NCBI RefSeq assembly: GCF_003865095.1
Contig: NZ_BHYK01000008.1
Span: 124,001 to 188,000, forward strand
From: Clostridium tagluense
Lineage (GTDB): Bacteria > Bacillota > Clostridia > Clostridiales > Clostridiaceae
DNA length: 64,000 nt
Reading direction: 5' to 3'
Translations under genes and position numbers: made by a program
Notes under the pieces: generated by a model
What the model saw: only the letters and a program-made list of their open reading frames with translations
What the model was told of the DNA's origin: nothing
The model's database searches: none
Part shown: one piece after another, positions 44,554-53,082 of the stretch
How positions within the stretch are numbered: position 1 is the first letter of the stretch
Layout of the letters: every line of letters starts with the position of its first letter

Positions 44554-45345
44554 ATGAAAAATATATACATGCCTTTTAAATCTAAAATACTTAAAATAAG
44601 TAAGCATACAGAAACGGATTATACCTTTAGAATGGAGTTCGATGGGGTTGTAAAGTCAGGACAATTTTTTGAAGTATCTATACCAAAATTTGGTGAATCA
44701 CCTATATCTGTTAGTGAGATAGGTGAGGGTTATATAGATTTTACAATAAGACGTGTAGGTACAGTTACAGACGTAATTCATAGTTTTTTTGTAGGCGGTA
44801 CCTTGTTTTTAAGAGGCCCTTATGGAAATGGATTTGACGTAAATAACTATAAAAATAAAGAAATTATTGTAGCGGCAGGTGGAACTGGATTGGCACCGGT
44901 AAAGGGAATAGTAGATTATTTTGCAAAAAATCCAAAGCAATGCACGTGCTTTAATCTAATGGCAGGATTTAAGTCGCCTAGTGACATCTTATTTAAAGAA
45001 AATTTCAAAGTTTGGGAAAAGAGTATTAATGTAACTTTAACTGTGGATAGTGCATATGAGGGTTATATTGGAACTGTAGGACTTATAACAAAATACATTG
45101 CCGATATTCCAGTAGAAAATATGGATGAGGTACAAGTTATTGTAGTAGGTCCTCCAATGATGCTTAAGTTTACAGTAGCTGGATTTATAAAAAAAGGAGT
45201 AAAAGAAAAAAATATATGGGTATCTTATGAGCGAAAGATGTGTTGTGGAGTTGGAAAATGTGGCCACTGTAAAATTGATGATACGTATATATGTTTAGAG
45301 GGACCTGTTTTCAACTATTTGGATGCAGTTCATCTAGTAGATTAA
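44554..45345 (+). CDS. asrB: Anaerobic sulfite reductase subunit B
   Basis: Flavoprotein subunit of 263 residues, resembling dihydroorotate dehydrogenase electron-transfer subunit. The FAD-binding barrel spans about 1-95 (RGPYGNGFDV near 89). The NAD site is AAGGTGLAPVKGIVDY near 108. The C-terminal 2Fe-2S motif is CCGVGKCGHCKIDDTYIC near 229. It takes electrons from NADH for asrA and asrC. It starts one base after the asrA stop and lies 13 bp before asrC. Confidence 0.96.
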   Translation: MKNIYMPFKSKILKISKHTETDYTFRMEFDGVVKSGQFFEVSIPKFGESPISVSEIGEGYIDFTIRRVGTVTDVIHSFFVGGTLFLRGPYGNGFDVNNYKNKEIIVAAGGTGLAPVKGIVDYFAKNPKQCTCFNLMAGFKSPSDILFKENFKVWEKSINVTLTVDSAYEGYIGTVGLITKYIADIPVENMDEVQVIVVGPPMMLKFTVAGFIKKGVKEKNIWVSYERKMCCGVGKCGHCKIDDTYICLEGPVFNYLDAVHLVD

Positions 45346-45358
45346 GGGGGAGAATGTA

Positions 45359-46306
45359 ATGGATATAAACACTAAATTGCTTAAAAAGAATGCATACAGA
45401 ATAACTAAGAAAAGAGGTAAAACCGCTATAAGAATAAGGGTACCTGGTGGTCATATAGAAGCTAAACATTTAGAAATTTTGCAAAAGGTAGCAGAAACTT
45501 ATGGAGATGGGAATATTCATATAACTATAAGACAAGGTTTTGAAATACCAAATATTGATATAAATAAAATACCAGAGGTTAATAAGATGATTCAATCAGT
45601 AATCGATGGCCTTGAAATAAATCAAATTTCACCTAGTACTGGATATTCTGCCGCAGGTACTAGAAATGTGTCAGCTTGTATAGGGGCAAATGTCTGTCCA
45701 TTTGCAAATTATAATACTACGGAGTTTGCAAAAAAGATTGAAAAGGAAATCTTTCCCAATGATTATCATGTGAAGGTAGCACTAACAGGTTGTCCTAATG
45801 ACTGTATCAAAGCTAGAATACAAGATTTTGGGATTATAGGAATGACAGAGCCTCAATATGAATCTTATAGATGTATTAGTTGTAAATCCTGCGTAAATAA
45901 CTGTAAAAAAAGAGTTACCGGTGCGCTTAAAATGGAAAACTTCAAAGTAGTACGAGGTCCAGACAAATGCATTGGATGTGGAGAATGTATAGGTAAATGT
46001 CCAACAGGTGCATGGAGTAGAAGCCTTGAAAAATATTATAAACTTGTGATAATGGGTAGAACTGGTAAGAAAAATCCTAGACTTGCTCAGGATTTTATAA
46101 CTTGGGTGGATGAGGATAGTATTATTAAAATAATAAAAAACACTTATTCATATATAGAGGAATATATGGATGGAGATGCTCCAGGAGGAAAAGAGCACAT
46201 AGGGTATATTGTTGATAGAACAGGATATCAAGTGTTTAAGCAGTGGGTCTTAAAAGACGTAACCTTAGGAGAAAAAGCAGAGGTTAAGAAACATATCAAT
46301 TGGTAA
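45359..46306 (+). CDS. asrC: Anaerobic sulfite reductase subunit C (siroheme)
   Basis: Catalytic subunit of 315 residues that binds siroheme and a linked 4Fe-4S cluster. The siroheme motif is split between ACIGANVCPF near 103 and LTGCPNDCIKARIQD near 142. Two further ferredoxin motifs follow: CISCKSCVNNCKKR near 172 and CIGCGECIGKCPTGAW near 203. It reduces sulfite to sulfide with electrons from asrAB. The stop codon overlaps the GTAAC-N4-GTTAC operator of hcp, so the two units adjoin without spare DNA. The start follows AGGGGGAGAATGTA. Confidence 0.97.
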   Translation: MDINTKLLKKNAYRITKKRGKTAIRIRVPGGHIEAKHLEILQKVAETYGDGNIHITIRQGFEIPNIDINKIPEVNKMIQSVIDGLEINQISPSTGYSAAGTRNVSACIGANVCPFANYNTTEFAKKIEKEIFPNDYHVKVALTGCPNDCIKARIQDFGIIGMTEPQYESYRCISCKSCVNNCKKRVTGALKMENFKVVRGPDKCIGCGECIGKCPTGAWSRSLEKYYKLVIMGRTGKKNPRLAQDFITWVDEDSIIKIIKNTYSYIEEYMDGDAPGGKEHIGYIVDRTGYQVFKQWVLKDVTLGEKAEVKKHINW

Positions 46307-46344
46307 CGTACGTTACCGACAATATAATTATAAATCTGTATACT
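46303..46344 (+). promoter_or_regulatory. GTAAC-N4-GTTAC operator with -10 box for hcp
   Basis: Palindrome GGTAACGTACGTTACC at 46302-46317, core centre 46309.5, overlapping the asrC stop codon. TATACT at 46339-46344 begins 29.5 bp from that centre, identical in geometry to the site before the soluble chemoreceptor. Position and type fit an HcpR-like Crp/Fnr activator; none is encoded beside it. Confidence 0.7.
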
Positions 46345-46402
46345 AATCTCATAACACAAGCGCAAATAGTGCGTAGAACAGTGAAAATGGAGGATGATTT
46401 GT

Positions 46403-48121
46403 ATGTCTATGTTTTGTTATCAATGTCAAGAAGCAGCTAATTGTAAAGGCTGTACGGTAAAGGGAGTTTGTGGTAAGACTGAAGACCTTGCAAAGGCTCA
46501 GGACTTGCTAATTTATATAACTAAAGGAATATCTGTATACAGTGTTCGTGCTAGAGATAATGGTATAGTTAATAAGGAAGTAGATAATTTTATAATAGAA
46601 AGTTTATTTGCAACTATAACTAATGCAAATTTTGATAGAAATGTATTTATTGAAAGAATCAGAAAGGGATTAAGCTTAAGGGAAGAAATAAAAGGGCAAC
46701 TTCTTAAAGCTGGTGTTAAGTTAAGCGATAAAGGCGAAAATGCTAGTTGGCTTAGTAAAATACTAAATACATTTGGATTTGGGAAAGAAGAGGAATTAAA
46801 CGTGCCAGATGCAGCGGTTTGGTTTTCTAATGACCTAAAAGCCTTTGATGTAAAGGCAGGGAAAGTTGGTGTGCTTTCAACAGAAAATGAAGATATAAGA
46901 TCCTTAAGAGAATTACTTACTTATGGACTTAAGGGTATGGCTGCATATGTTAAGCATGCTGATAATCTTGGATATGAGGAAGATGGACTTCATGCATTTA
47001 CTCAAAAGGGATTAGCTTCTACTTTGGATGATAGTTTAGGAGTAGACGAACTTGTAGCACTGGTTCTTGAATGTGGTAAGTACGGCGTTTCCGCCATGGC
47101 ATTACTGGACAAGGCAAACACTTCTAGTTACGGAAATCCTGAAATAACAAAAGTTAATATAGGAGTTAAAAACAAGCCTGGTATATTAATTAGTGGACAT
47201 GACTTAAAGGATATGGAAGAGTTATTAAAACAGACAGAAGGTACTGGGGTAGATATTTATACTCACAGCGAAATGCTTCCAGCTAATTATTATCCTGCAT
47301 TTAAAAAGTACAAGCACTTGGTAGGGAATTATGGAAATGCATGGTGGAATCAGAATCAGGAATTTGAAAGCTTCAACGGACCAATACTTATGACTACAAA
47401 CTGTATTGTAACGCCAAAAGCATCTTATAAAGATAGAATATACACTACAGGAGTAACAGGCTTTGCAGGTGTTAAGCATATAGCAGATGGGATAAATGGA
47501 AAACCGAAAGATTTTTCTTCAATAATTGAACAAGCTAAAAAATGTGCGGCACCTAAAGAAATTGAAAAGGGCGAAATAGTAGGAGGCTTTGCTCATAATC
47601 AAGTTATAGCTCTTGCAGATAAGATTGTAGATGCTGTTAAAACTGGAGCAATAAAGAGATTTTTCGTAATGGCGGGCTGTGATGGAAGAATGAAGAGTCG
47701 CGATTACTACACAGAATTTGCTGAAAAACTACCAAAGGATGCAGTTATACTTACAGCAGGTTGTGCAAAATATAAATACAATAAATTGAATTTAGGTGAT
47801 ATTGGTGGAATCCCAAGAGTATTGGATGCAGGACAATGTAATGATTCATATTCATTAGTAGTAATAGCACTTAAACTTAAAGAAGTATTTGGCTTGGATG
47901 ATATAAATGAACTTCCGATTTCCTACAATATTGCATGGTATGAACAAAAGGCAGTTATAGTATTACTTGCACTACTTCATTTAGGGGTTAAAAAAATTCA
48001 TTTAGGACCAACTCTACCAGCCTTTTTATCACCAAATGTGGTAAATGTATTGGTTGACAACTTCGGCATTGCTGGAATAACCAGTGTAGATGATGATATA
48101 AAGATGTTTATGGAAGGCTAA
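46403..48121 (+). CDS. hcp: Hydroxylamine reductase / hybrid cluster protein
   Basis: Fe-S protein of 572 residues with a hybrid 4Fe-2O-2S cluster. It reduces nitric oxide and hydroxylamine during nitrosative stress, including under sulfate- or sulfite-reducing conditions. The N-terminal cluster motif [14 protein letters not shown] is at residues 4-17. Hybrid-cluster ligands appear in [11 protein letters not shown] near 256, TTNCIVTPK near 330, [14 protein letters not shown] near 425 and [15 protein letters not shown] near 454. I choose ATG 46403 (product begins MSMFCYQC, as in relatives), 9 bp after GGAGG; ATG 46394 lies directly on that site. It is controlled by the palindrome at 46303. A terminator follows. 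Confidence 0.96.
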   Translation: MSMFCYQCQEAANCKGCTVKGVCGKTEDLAKAQDLLIYITKGISVYSVRARDNGIVNKEVDNFIIESLFATITNANFDRNVFIERIRKGLSLREEIKGQLLKAGVKLSDKGENASWLSKILNTFGFGKEEELNVPDAAVWFSNDLKAFDVKAGKVGVLSTENEDIRSLRELLTYGLKGMAAYVKHADNLGYEEDGLHAFTQKGLASTLDDSLGVDELVALVLECGKYGVSAMALLDKANTSSYGNPEITKVNIGVKNKPGILISGHDLKDMEELLKQTEGTGVDIYTHSEMLPANYYPAFKKYKHLVGNYGNAWWNQNQEFESFNGPILMTTNCIVTPKASYKDRIYTTGVTGFAGVKHIADGINGKPKDFSSIIEQAKKCAAPKEIEKGEIVGGFAHNQVIALADKIVDAVKTGAIKRFFVMAGCDGRMKSRDYYTEFAEKLPKDAVILTAGCAKYKYNKLNLGDIGGIPRVLDAGQCNDSYSLVVIALKLKEVFGLDDINELPISYNIAWYEQKAVIVLLALLHLGVKKIHLGPTLPAFLSPNVVNVLVDNFGIAGITSVDDDIKMFMEG

Positions 48122-48206
48122 TACTTAGATTAGTGAACTACAGGAAGCTGTGGCAGATTTCTAGATTAACGCTCATAGATATACAGACATAATTGAAAAT
48201 ATAGAG

Positions 48207-48246
48207 GCACTAAACTTTTAATTGAGTTTAGTGCATTTTATTTTAT
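48207..48246 (+). terminator. Intrinsic terminator after hcp
   Basis: GCACTAAACT / AGTTTAGTGC perfect 10-bp stem, then ATTTTATTTTATTG. It lies between convergent hcp and the DeoR-type gene. Confidence 0.85.
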
Positions 48247-48322
48247 TGAAATTTCATTTTTGCTAAGATACTCTCTTAATGTATTAGGTGAGAAAAATTA
48301 TTGGATAAATTTATAAATATGG

Positions 48323-49084
48323 CTAAAGTAATTTTATAGTTGAATTTTCCAGCTTTTCTCGAATCTCATCAGCAAGATCTGAATCCGTGATTATAACATC
48401 TATGTCCTCTAAAGTAGCAAATCTATAGGTTCCATCTACATTAAATTTTTCTTTTTCTACAAGTAAAAACACCTCTTTACTATTAGAGACTATGATTTCT
48501 TTAACATTACCATCTTCTAAGGTAACAGTATCTACGCTGTTTGTTATTAAATTTATGCCTGAACTTCCTAGAAAACCTTTATTAAATGTATATTTAGATA
48601 TACTCTTAGTCACCTCTGAACCAAAAACTCCACCAGATTTATTATTATATACTCCACCTATACAAATTAGCTTAACAGTTTCATTATCATTAAAAAGGGG
48701 TGGTATTATTGACATATTAGTTATTAAAGTTAACTTCTTAGTACCGTTAGATATTAATTTAGCTAACAAAAAATTGATACTTGAGGTATCTAAAAAAATT
48801 ACATCCCCATCATTTATAAGGTCAAAAGCTTTTTGGGATATTAACTCTTTGCTATTTAAGTTTATATTCATCCTAGTAGCTATAGAACTATTTTTAGAGA
48901 GTTTTCTATTTAGGATAGCGCCTCCATAGGTCCTTTGAAGAGCTTCAGCTTTTTCTAGCTTTTGTAGATCCTTCCTTATCATCCCTTCTGAAACATTAAA
49001 TCGCTGACTTAGGTCTTTTACTTTTATTCTACCAGTTTTATTAAGTATACTTAAGATTTGTTCTAGTCTTTCTTCAGTAAACAT
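48323..49084 (-). CDS. DeoR-family transcriptional regulator
   Basis: Repressor of 253 residues. The DeoR helix-turn-helix lies at residues 1-57 (IKVKDLSQRFNVSEGMIRKD then LQKLEKAEALQRTYGGA, the usual signature). A C-terminal sugar-phosphate sensing domain follows, with DGDVIFLDTSSINFLLAK near 94 and LITNMSIIPPLF near 120. It is divergent from the Cof-type phosphatase gene, with 316 bp between, and may control it. Its own inducer is probably a phosphorylated sugar (family knowledge). Confidence 0.92.
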   Translation of the reverse strand: MFTEERLEQILSILNKTGRIKVKDLSQRFNVSEGMIRKDLQKLEKAEALQRTYGGAILNRKLSKNSSIATRMNINLNSKELISQKAFDLINDGDVIFLDTSSINFLLAKLISNGTKKLTLITNMSIIPPLFNDNETVKLICIGGVYNNKSGGVFGSEVTKSISKYTFNKGFLGSSGINLITNSVDTVTLEDGNVKEIIVSNSKEVFLLVEKEKFNVDGTYRFATLEDIDVIITDSDLADEIREKLENSTIKLL

Positions 49085-49400
49085 TTAAGCACCCCATCAA
49101 TCATTATCATTTAGTGTTGCTAGTGATTAATATTATAACATTACTATCTTAATTTACAAAACATCTTGAAAAAAAGCTTCAAATAGTATACAATGATAAC
49201 AAACAATAAACAATAATACCAAACAGCTCGAGTTGAACAGAGGAAGTATTTGAAGATGGTATAATTTAGCGTCATAGGGTAATGCCTAGCGTGATATTTT
49301 ATATATTTAGGCATCTGATAGAAACTACTCATAATGGTTAGTTATTTTTTGAAGATGCCCAATTAATAAGTATTAAAGAAAAAATGCTAGGAGGAAAAGT
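49085..49400. promoter_or_regulatory. Divergent region between the DeoR-type and Cof-type genes
   Basis: Contains a run of AACAATAA-like direct repeats (about 49198-49225, CAAACAATAAACAATAATACC). This is the AAACA-rich type of site that DeoR proteins often bind. A leader hairpin with GGCATCT / AGATGCC ends (49310-49359) stands before the phosphatase gene. No reading frame is convincing. Confidence 0.45.
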
Positions 49401-50204
49401 ATGTACAAGCTATTAGCTATTGATATGGATGGAACATTACTAAATAGTAATAAAGTTATTTCAAAAGGGAACAAAGCAGCAATAAAAAAGGCTATAGAAA
49501 AAGGTGTTAAGGTTGTTATAACATCTGGAAGAGGACTTAATGGGTTGGATAAATTTTTAGATGAAGTCCATTTAAGAGGAGAGAATGAGTACATTATTGC
49601 AAATAATGGGGGAACTATATATAGAACCAGTGATTTTGAATGTATTAACTATAAAGGATTAAAGGGTAGAGACTTAGTAAAGGCTCATGCTTTAAGCGTG
49701 GAATTTGGACTTAATATGATTGCGTATACTCATGAAGGTTCTATTGCATCAGAGGAAAATGAGTTTACAAGGTTTGAAACAGAATACGTTGGAAACCCTG
49801 TTAAAATTCTTGATTTTAATGGTGATGTTAATGATGAGGATGAGATTACAAAGATATTATTTTCTCAGACCCAGGAACTTCTTGAAAAAAAAATGCTTGA
49901 GTTACCAAAAGAATTTTATAGTGAATATAATGTGGTAAAGACTATGCCTATAGTATTAGAAGTTATGGATAAAGATTGTAATAAGGGATACGGTGTAAAA
50001 GTTTTAGGGGATATGTTAGGGATTAAAAAAGAAGAGATAATATGCATTGGAGATGAGGCAAATGATATTGAAATGATAACTTATGCAGGTCTTGGAATTG
50101 CAATGGGAAATGCTATAGAGGAACTTAAAGATGTAGCTGAATATGTAACTTTAGATAATGATAATGATGGAGTGGCAAAAGCTATTGAAAAATTTATATT
50201 ATAG
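49401..50204 (+). CDS. Cof-type HAD-superfamily phosphatase
   Basis: Hydrolase of 267 residues, class IIB (Cof) HAD. The nucleophile motif is AIDMDGTLLNS at the N-terminus, motif II TSGRG near 45, motif III Lys near 195 in KGYGVKVLGDML, and the metal Asp pair is in CIGDEANDIEMI near 215. Such enzymes dephosphorylate sugar phosphates, flavin or pyridoxal phosphates; the substrate cannot be fixed. It is probably regulated by the divergent DeoR-type protein. The ATG follows AGGAGGAAAAGT. A degenerate copy of the dispersed palindrome follows the stop. Confidence 0.92.
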   Translation: MYKLLAIDMDGTLLNSNKVISKGNKAAIKKAIEKGVKVVITSGRGLNGLDKFLDEVHLRGENEYIIANNGGTIYRTSDFECINYKGLKGRDLVKAHALSVEFGLNMIAYTHEGSIASEENEFTRFETEYVGNPVKILDFNGDVNDEDEITKILFSQTQELLEKKMLELPKEFYSEYNVVKTMPIVLEVMDKDCNKGYGVKVLGDMLGIKKEEIICIGDEANDIEMITYAGLGIAMGNAIEELKDVAEYVTLDNDNDGVAKAIEKFIL

Positions 50205-50227
50205 GTACAAGAAGGTTTAAAAGGCTC

Positions 50228-50258
50228 TACTAACATGCCAGTTGCCACCTGGGTGACA
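50228..50258. repeat. Dispersed palindrome copy 4 (degenerate)
   Basis: CTAACATGCCAGTTGCCACC then TGGGTGACA. It keeps ACATGCCA, TTGCCA and GGGTG of copies 1 and 2, but the arms no longer pair well. It lies about 24 bp after the Cof-type gene. Confidence 0.5.
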
Positions 50259-50417
50259 CATAATATTTAATGAGAATTGCAGTTATATCAATAGTTTGAT
50301 ATGACTGTTATTTTTTAGAGGAATTTTAATTAGTTTATAGAATTATAGTAAAATAGATTAATTATACCTTTATGTTACTTATTGAGGGTTAATGTAGAAT
50401 TACTACTTTGGGGCGTG

Positions 50418-52553
50418 ATGATATTGAAGAAACTTTCGAAAATATTCTTAGTTGTTTTAATTATACTATTCTCTTTCAAAAAAAATGCATTCTCAGATTC
50501 AAATATTATGGTATCTTTAACTAGCGAAGAGCAGCAGTGGTTAGCTAAAAATAAAGATAGGGTATTAACCCTTGGCATAGACCCTTATTCTGGAAGTGAG
50601 TATTTCAAATATAATGGTGAGGAAAAAGGCTATTTAATTCCTATTATAAAAATTATTAATAAAAACTTGGGAACAAATATAAGACTTGAAGCATCAAAGC
50701 CTTGGGGAGAAGTTTATTCAGGACTTCAAAATGGAAGTGTAGATATTATTTTTGGGGCAAATAAAACCGCAGGAAGAGAGAAGTTTATGACTTTTACTAA
50801 GTCTGTAAGTAAGTCTCCATATGCACTTATAGCTAAAAAAGATGGGGATATACATACCATAGGAGATATTGATGAAAGATCAATTGGGTTTCTTAAAAAT
50901 GATATTGTAATGGAACTATTGCCTGAACTCTATAAGAATATAAAGTATGACAAAAAAATCTATAACTCTGAAATAGATCTAATTTCAGCATTAGAGAATA
51001 ATAAAATTGATGCATTTATAGTATCAGGTGGTGATGCTGTATATAATTATATTTATGAGTTTCCAGATTTGAATTATGCTTTTAAGATAGAAAAAATCAC
51101 CTCTAACAGAACTTTTTCCACAAGAAAAGATGATAAGATTTTGGCATCAATATTAGATAAACAAATTAGTAATTTGTTAGGAAGTAATCTACCTCAATTG
51201 ATTAAGCAAAGTAAGATTGAATATAACATGAAAATTATGAATCTTACGGAAAGGGAAAGGGACTGGATTAAGAATAATGGTGAGGCAATTATAGGAATTA
51301 CAAAGGATTATCTTCCCTTTGATTACTATAAGGATGGTATTTATGGAGGCATAAGTGGAGAAATTATAAAAGATATAACTGATAAAATTGGTATAAAATT
51401 TAAATGTATTTATGGTGATTTTGATATGCTAAGGCAAAAGCTTATGAAAGGTGAGATAAATGTTTTAAATATTGCTAAAACTGATGACAGATTAAAAAAC
51501 ATATTGTACCCAAGACCTTATAGCACTGAAAGAGATATAATTGTGGGCAAAGTAGGGGTAAAAGATGCTAGGGATGTTTTTGATCTTGAAGAGAAAAATG
51601 TTGCTGTCATAAAAGGTTTTTGGCATAAGGAATATCTAAGGAAAAACCTCACTAGTGTAAATATTATAGAAACTAACAATATTAAGGAATCATTAAAGCT
51701 AGTTCATGAAGGAAAGGCAGATTATCTTATAGAGAATCCAAGTGTACTTAGCTTTTATGTTGAAAATATGCAGCTATATGATATTGTTCAAAAGGGGATA
51801 ACAAGTACAGATTCATATCTATATTATGGAATTTCAAAGAATACCCCTGAACTTGCGAGTATAATTGATAAGGTTATACCACTTCTAGATATAGATGAAT
51901 TATACAATGTGGGGTATACGGAGGTACCTAATCAAACAAGTAATCAAAAGTATGAGAGGCTTATTTTTATAATTTTAGGGTTGGCTGCTATAATATTTTT
52001 TATAATATTATTTGCAATTAAATTATTTAAAGATTTGTTAAATGAAAAAACTAAAACATCAATTCTACGGGAAAAGGAGCATCTTTTATATACAGATGCA
52101 TTAACCAATGTTTACAATAGAAACTACTATAATGATAAAGTAAAGGATAAACTAGACGGTTATGAATATCCTCAGACAATAATTGTTTCTGACGTAAATA
52201 ATTTGAAAATCGTTAACGATAATTATGGACACCTTATTGGTGATGAGTTATTAAAATGTTATGCTGATATGCTGAGACAAGCGTTTCCAGACTGTAGGTT
52301 AATTTTAAGAATGGGTGGAGATGAATTCCATTTAATATTGGACAATACAAATCAAAATCAGGTGGCAAATGATATATCAAAGGTTAAAAAGATTATTTCA
52401 GAAAAACGCTTAACAGTTGATAAGAATAAAACTATTAAAATCTCAGTAGCATTTGGATATGCTACAAGAAAATGTTCTAAGGAAAAAATTGATAACATAA
52501 TTGCTCTTGCTGACAAAAGAATGTATGAGGATAAAAAGAGAATTAAAAAGTAA
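50418..52553 (+). CDS. Double solute-binding-domain diguanylate cyclase
   Basis: Membrane sensor of about 711 residues. The signal segment IFLVVLIILFSFKKNAFS lies at the N-terminus. Two tandem extracytoplasmic family-3 solute-binding domains follow (about 25-250, and 265-495, each opening with a LT..E..W/WI segment then TLGIDP or IGITKDYLPFDYY). One helix (LIFIILGLAAIIFFIILFAI, about 510-530) is followed by a GGDEF domain (DALTNVYNRNYY near 560, RMGGDEFHL near 635). The GGDEF motif is intact, so c-di-GMP synthesis is likely, while the RxxD feedback site is absent. Ligand may be an amino acid. The start is uncertain among GTG 50415, ATG 50418 and TTG 50424. Confidence 0.88.
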   Translation: MILKKLSKIFLVVLIILFSFKKNAFSDSNIMVSLTSEEQQWLAKNKDRVLTLGIDPYSGSEYFKYNGEEKGYLIPIIKIINKNLGTNIRLEASKPWGEVYSGLQNGSVDIIFGANKTAGREKFMTFTKSVSKSPYALIAKKDGDIHTIGDIDERSIGFLKNDIVMELLPELYKNIKYDKKIYNSEIDLISALENNKIDAFIVSGGDAVYNYIYEFPDLNYAFKIEKITSNRTFSTRKDDKILASILDKQISNLLGSNLPQLIKQSKIEYNMKIMNLTERERDWIKNNGEAIIGITKDYLPFDYYKDGIYGGISGEIIKDITDKIGIKFKCIYGDFDMLRQKLMKGEINVLNIAKTDDRLKNILYPRPYSTERDIIVGKVGVKDARDVFDLEEKNVAVIKGFWHKEYLRKNLTSVNIIETNNIKESLKLVHEGKADYLIENPSVLSFYVENMQLYDIVQKGITSTDSYLYYGISKNTPELASIIDKVIPLLDIDELYNVGYTEVPNQTSNQKYERLIFIILGLAAIIFFIILFAIKLFKDLLNEKTKTSILREKEHLLYTDALTNVYNRNYYNDKVKDKLDGYEYPQTIIVSDVNNLKIVNDNYGHLIGDELLKCYADMLRQAFPDCRLILRMGGDEFHLILDNTNQNQVANDISKVKKIISEKRLTVDKNKTIKISVAFGYATRKCSKEKIDNIIALADKRMYEDKKRIKK

Positions 52554-52661
52554 GAGCTTCAGTCGAAAATTGAATTAATATGAGTTTTGTAGTATTATAT
52601 TAATATAATATTTTTATCGGTTGGACAAACTTAGGTTTGATTCCAAGAAATTTGTTTCTAG

Positions 52662-52697
52662 GGTGGGAAACTCTTATTTGAGTTCCCCACCTTTTTG
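52662..52697 (+). terminator. Intrinsic terminator upstream of the 47-aa gene
   Basis: GGTGGGAAACTC / GAGTTCCCCACC, one mismatch, 6-nt loop, followed by TTTTTGTTTTTT. It is 109 bp after the cyclase stop and 74 bp before the small gene, so it separates the two transcripts. Confidence 0.85.
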
Positions 52698-52770
52698 TTT
52701 TTTGATAAAATTATTTGTAAACGCTAATAGATAGCGGTAGCCACAGGTACCAATATGAGGAGGTAATTAT

Positions 52771-52914
52771 ATGAATGGTCAAGATATAATGGTAGCAATT
52801 ACTGTTGGAATATTAATTGTAGTATTTGTTTATTTTAATTTTGTTTTTCCGAAAAGAGTTGAAAAGGAAGAAAGGGAAAAAAAAGAAAACCAAAAATCAC
52901 CAAATAAAAAATAA
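52771..52914 (+). CDS. Small single-pass membrane protein, 47 residues
   Basis: Short gene with a strong AGGAGG site 7 bp before ATG. The product has a hydrophobic helix (IMVAITVGILIVVFVYFNFV, residues 6-25) and then a highly charged tail (PKRVEKEEREKKENQKSPNKK). It is bounded by intrinsic terminators on both sides, so it is a free-standing transcript. That makes it a convincing gene despite its size. No family is recognised; many such peptides modulate larger membrane complexes, but no partner can be named. Confidence 0.8.
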   Translation: MNGQDIMVAITVGILIVVFVYFNFVFPKRVEKEEREKKENQKSPNKK

Positions 52915-52929
52915 AATATACATAGAGCT

Positions 52930-52974
52930 AATAAGCACTAAGGATTTGTTTTGATCTTTGGTGCTTATTTTTTT
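52930..52974 (+). terminator. Intrinsic terminator after the 47-aa gene
   Basis: AATAAGCACTAAGGAT / ATCTTTGGTGCTTATT with two G-T-type mismatches, followed by TTTTTT. It is 15 bp after the stop. Confidence 0.88.
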
Positions 52975-52978
52975 CATT

Positions 52979-53002
52979 CCACATGGCAGGTGCCACTTGT
53001 CT
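52979..53002. repeat. Dispersed palindrome copy 5 (partial)
   Basis: CCACATGGCAGGTGCCACTTG. The CACATGGCA and TGCCAC blocks match one half of copies 1 and 2. It is short and degenerate, in the gap before the leucine-rich-repeat gene. Confidence 0.4.
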
Positions 53003-53082
53003 TATAGGAAATATCTATTGATATATTTATAACTATTAGTATTCCGAATTTTTAATATATATGGAAGGTAAATTATGGAAAG

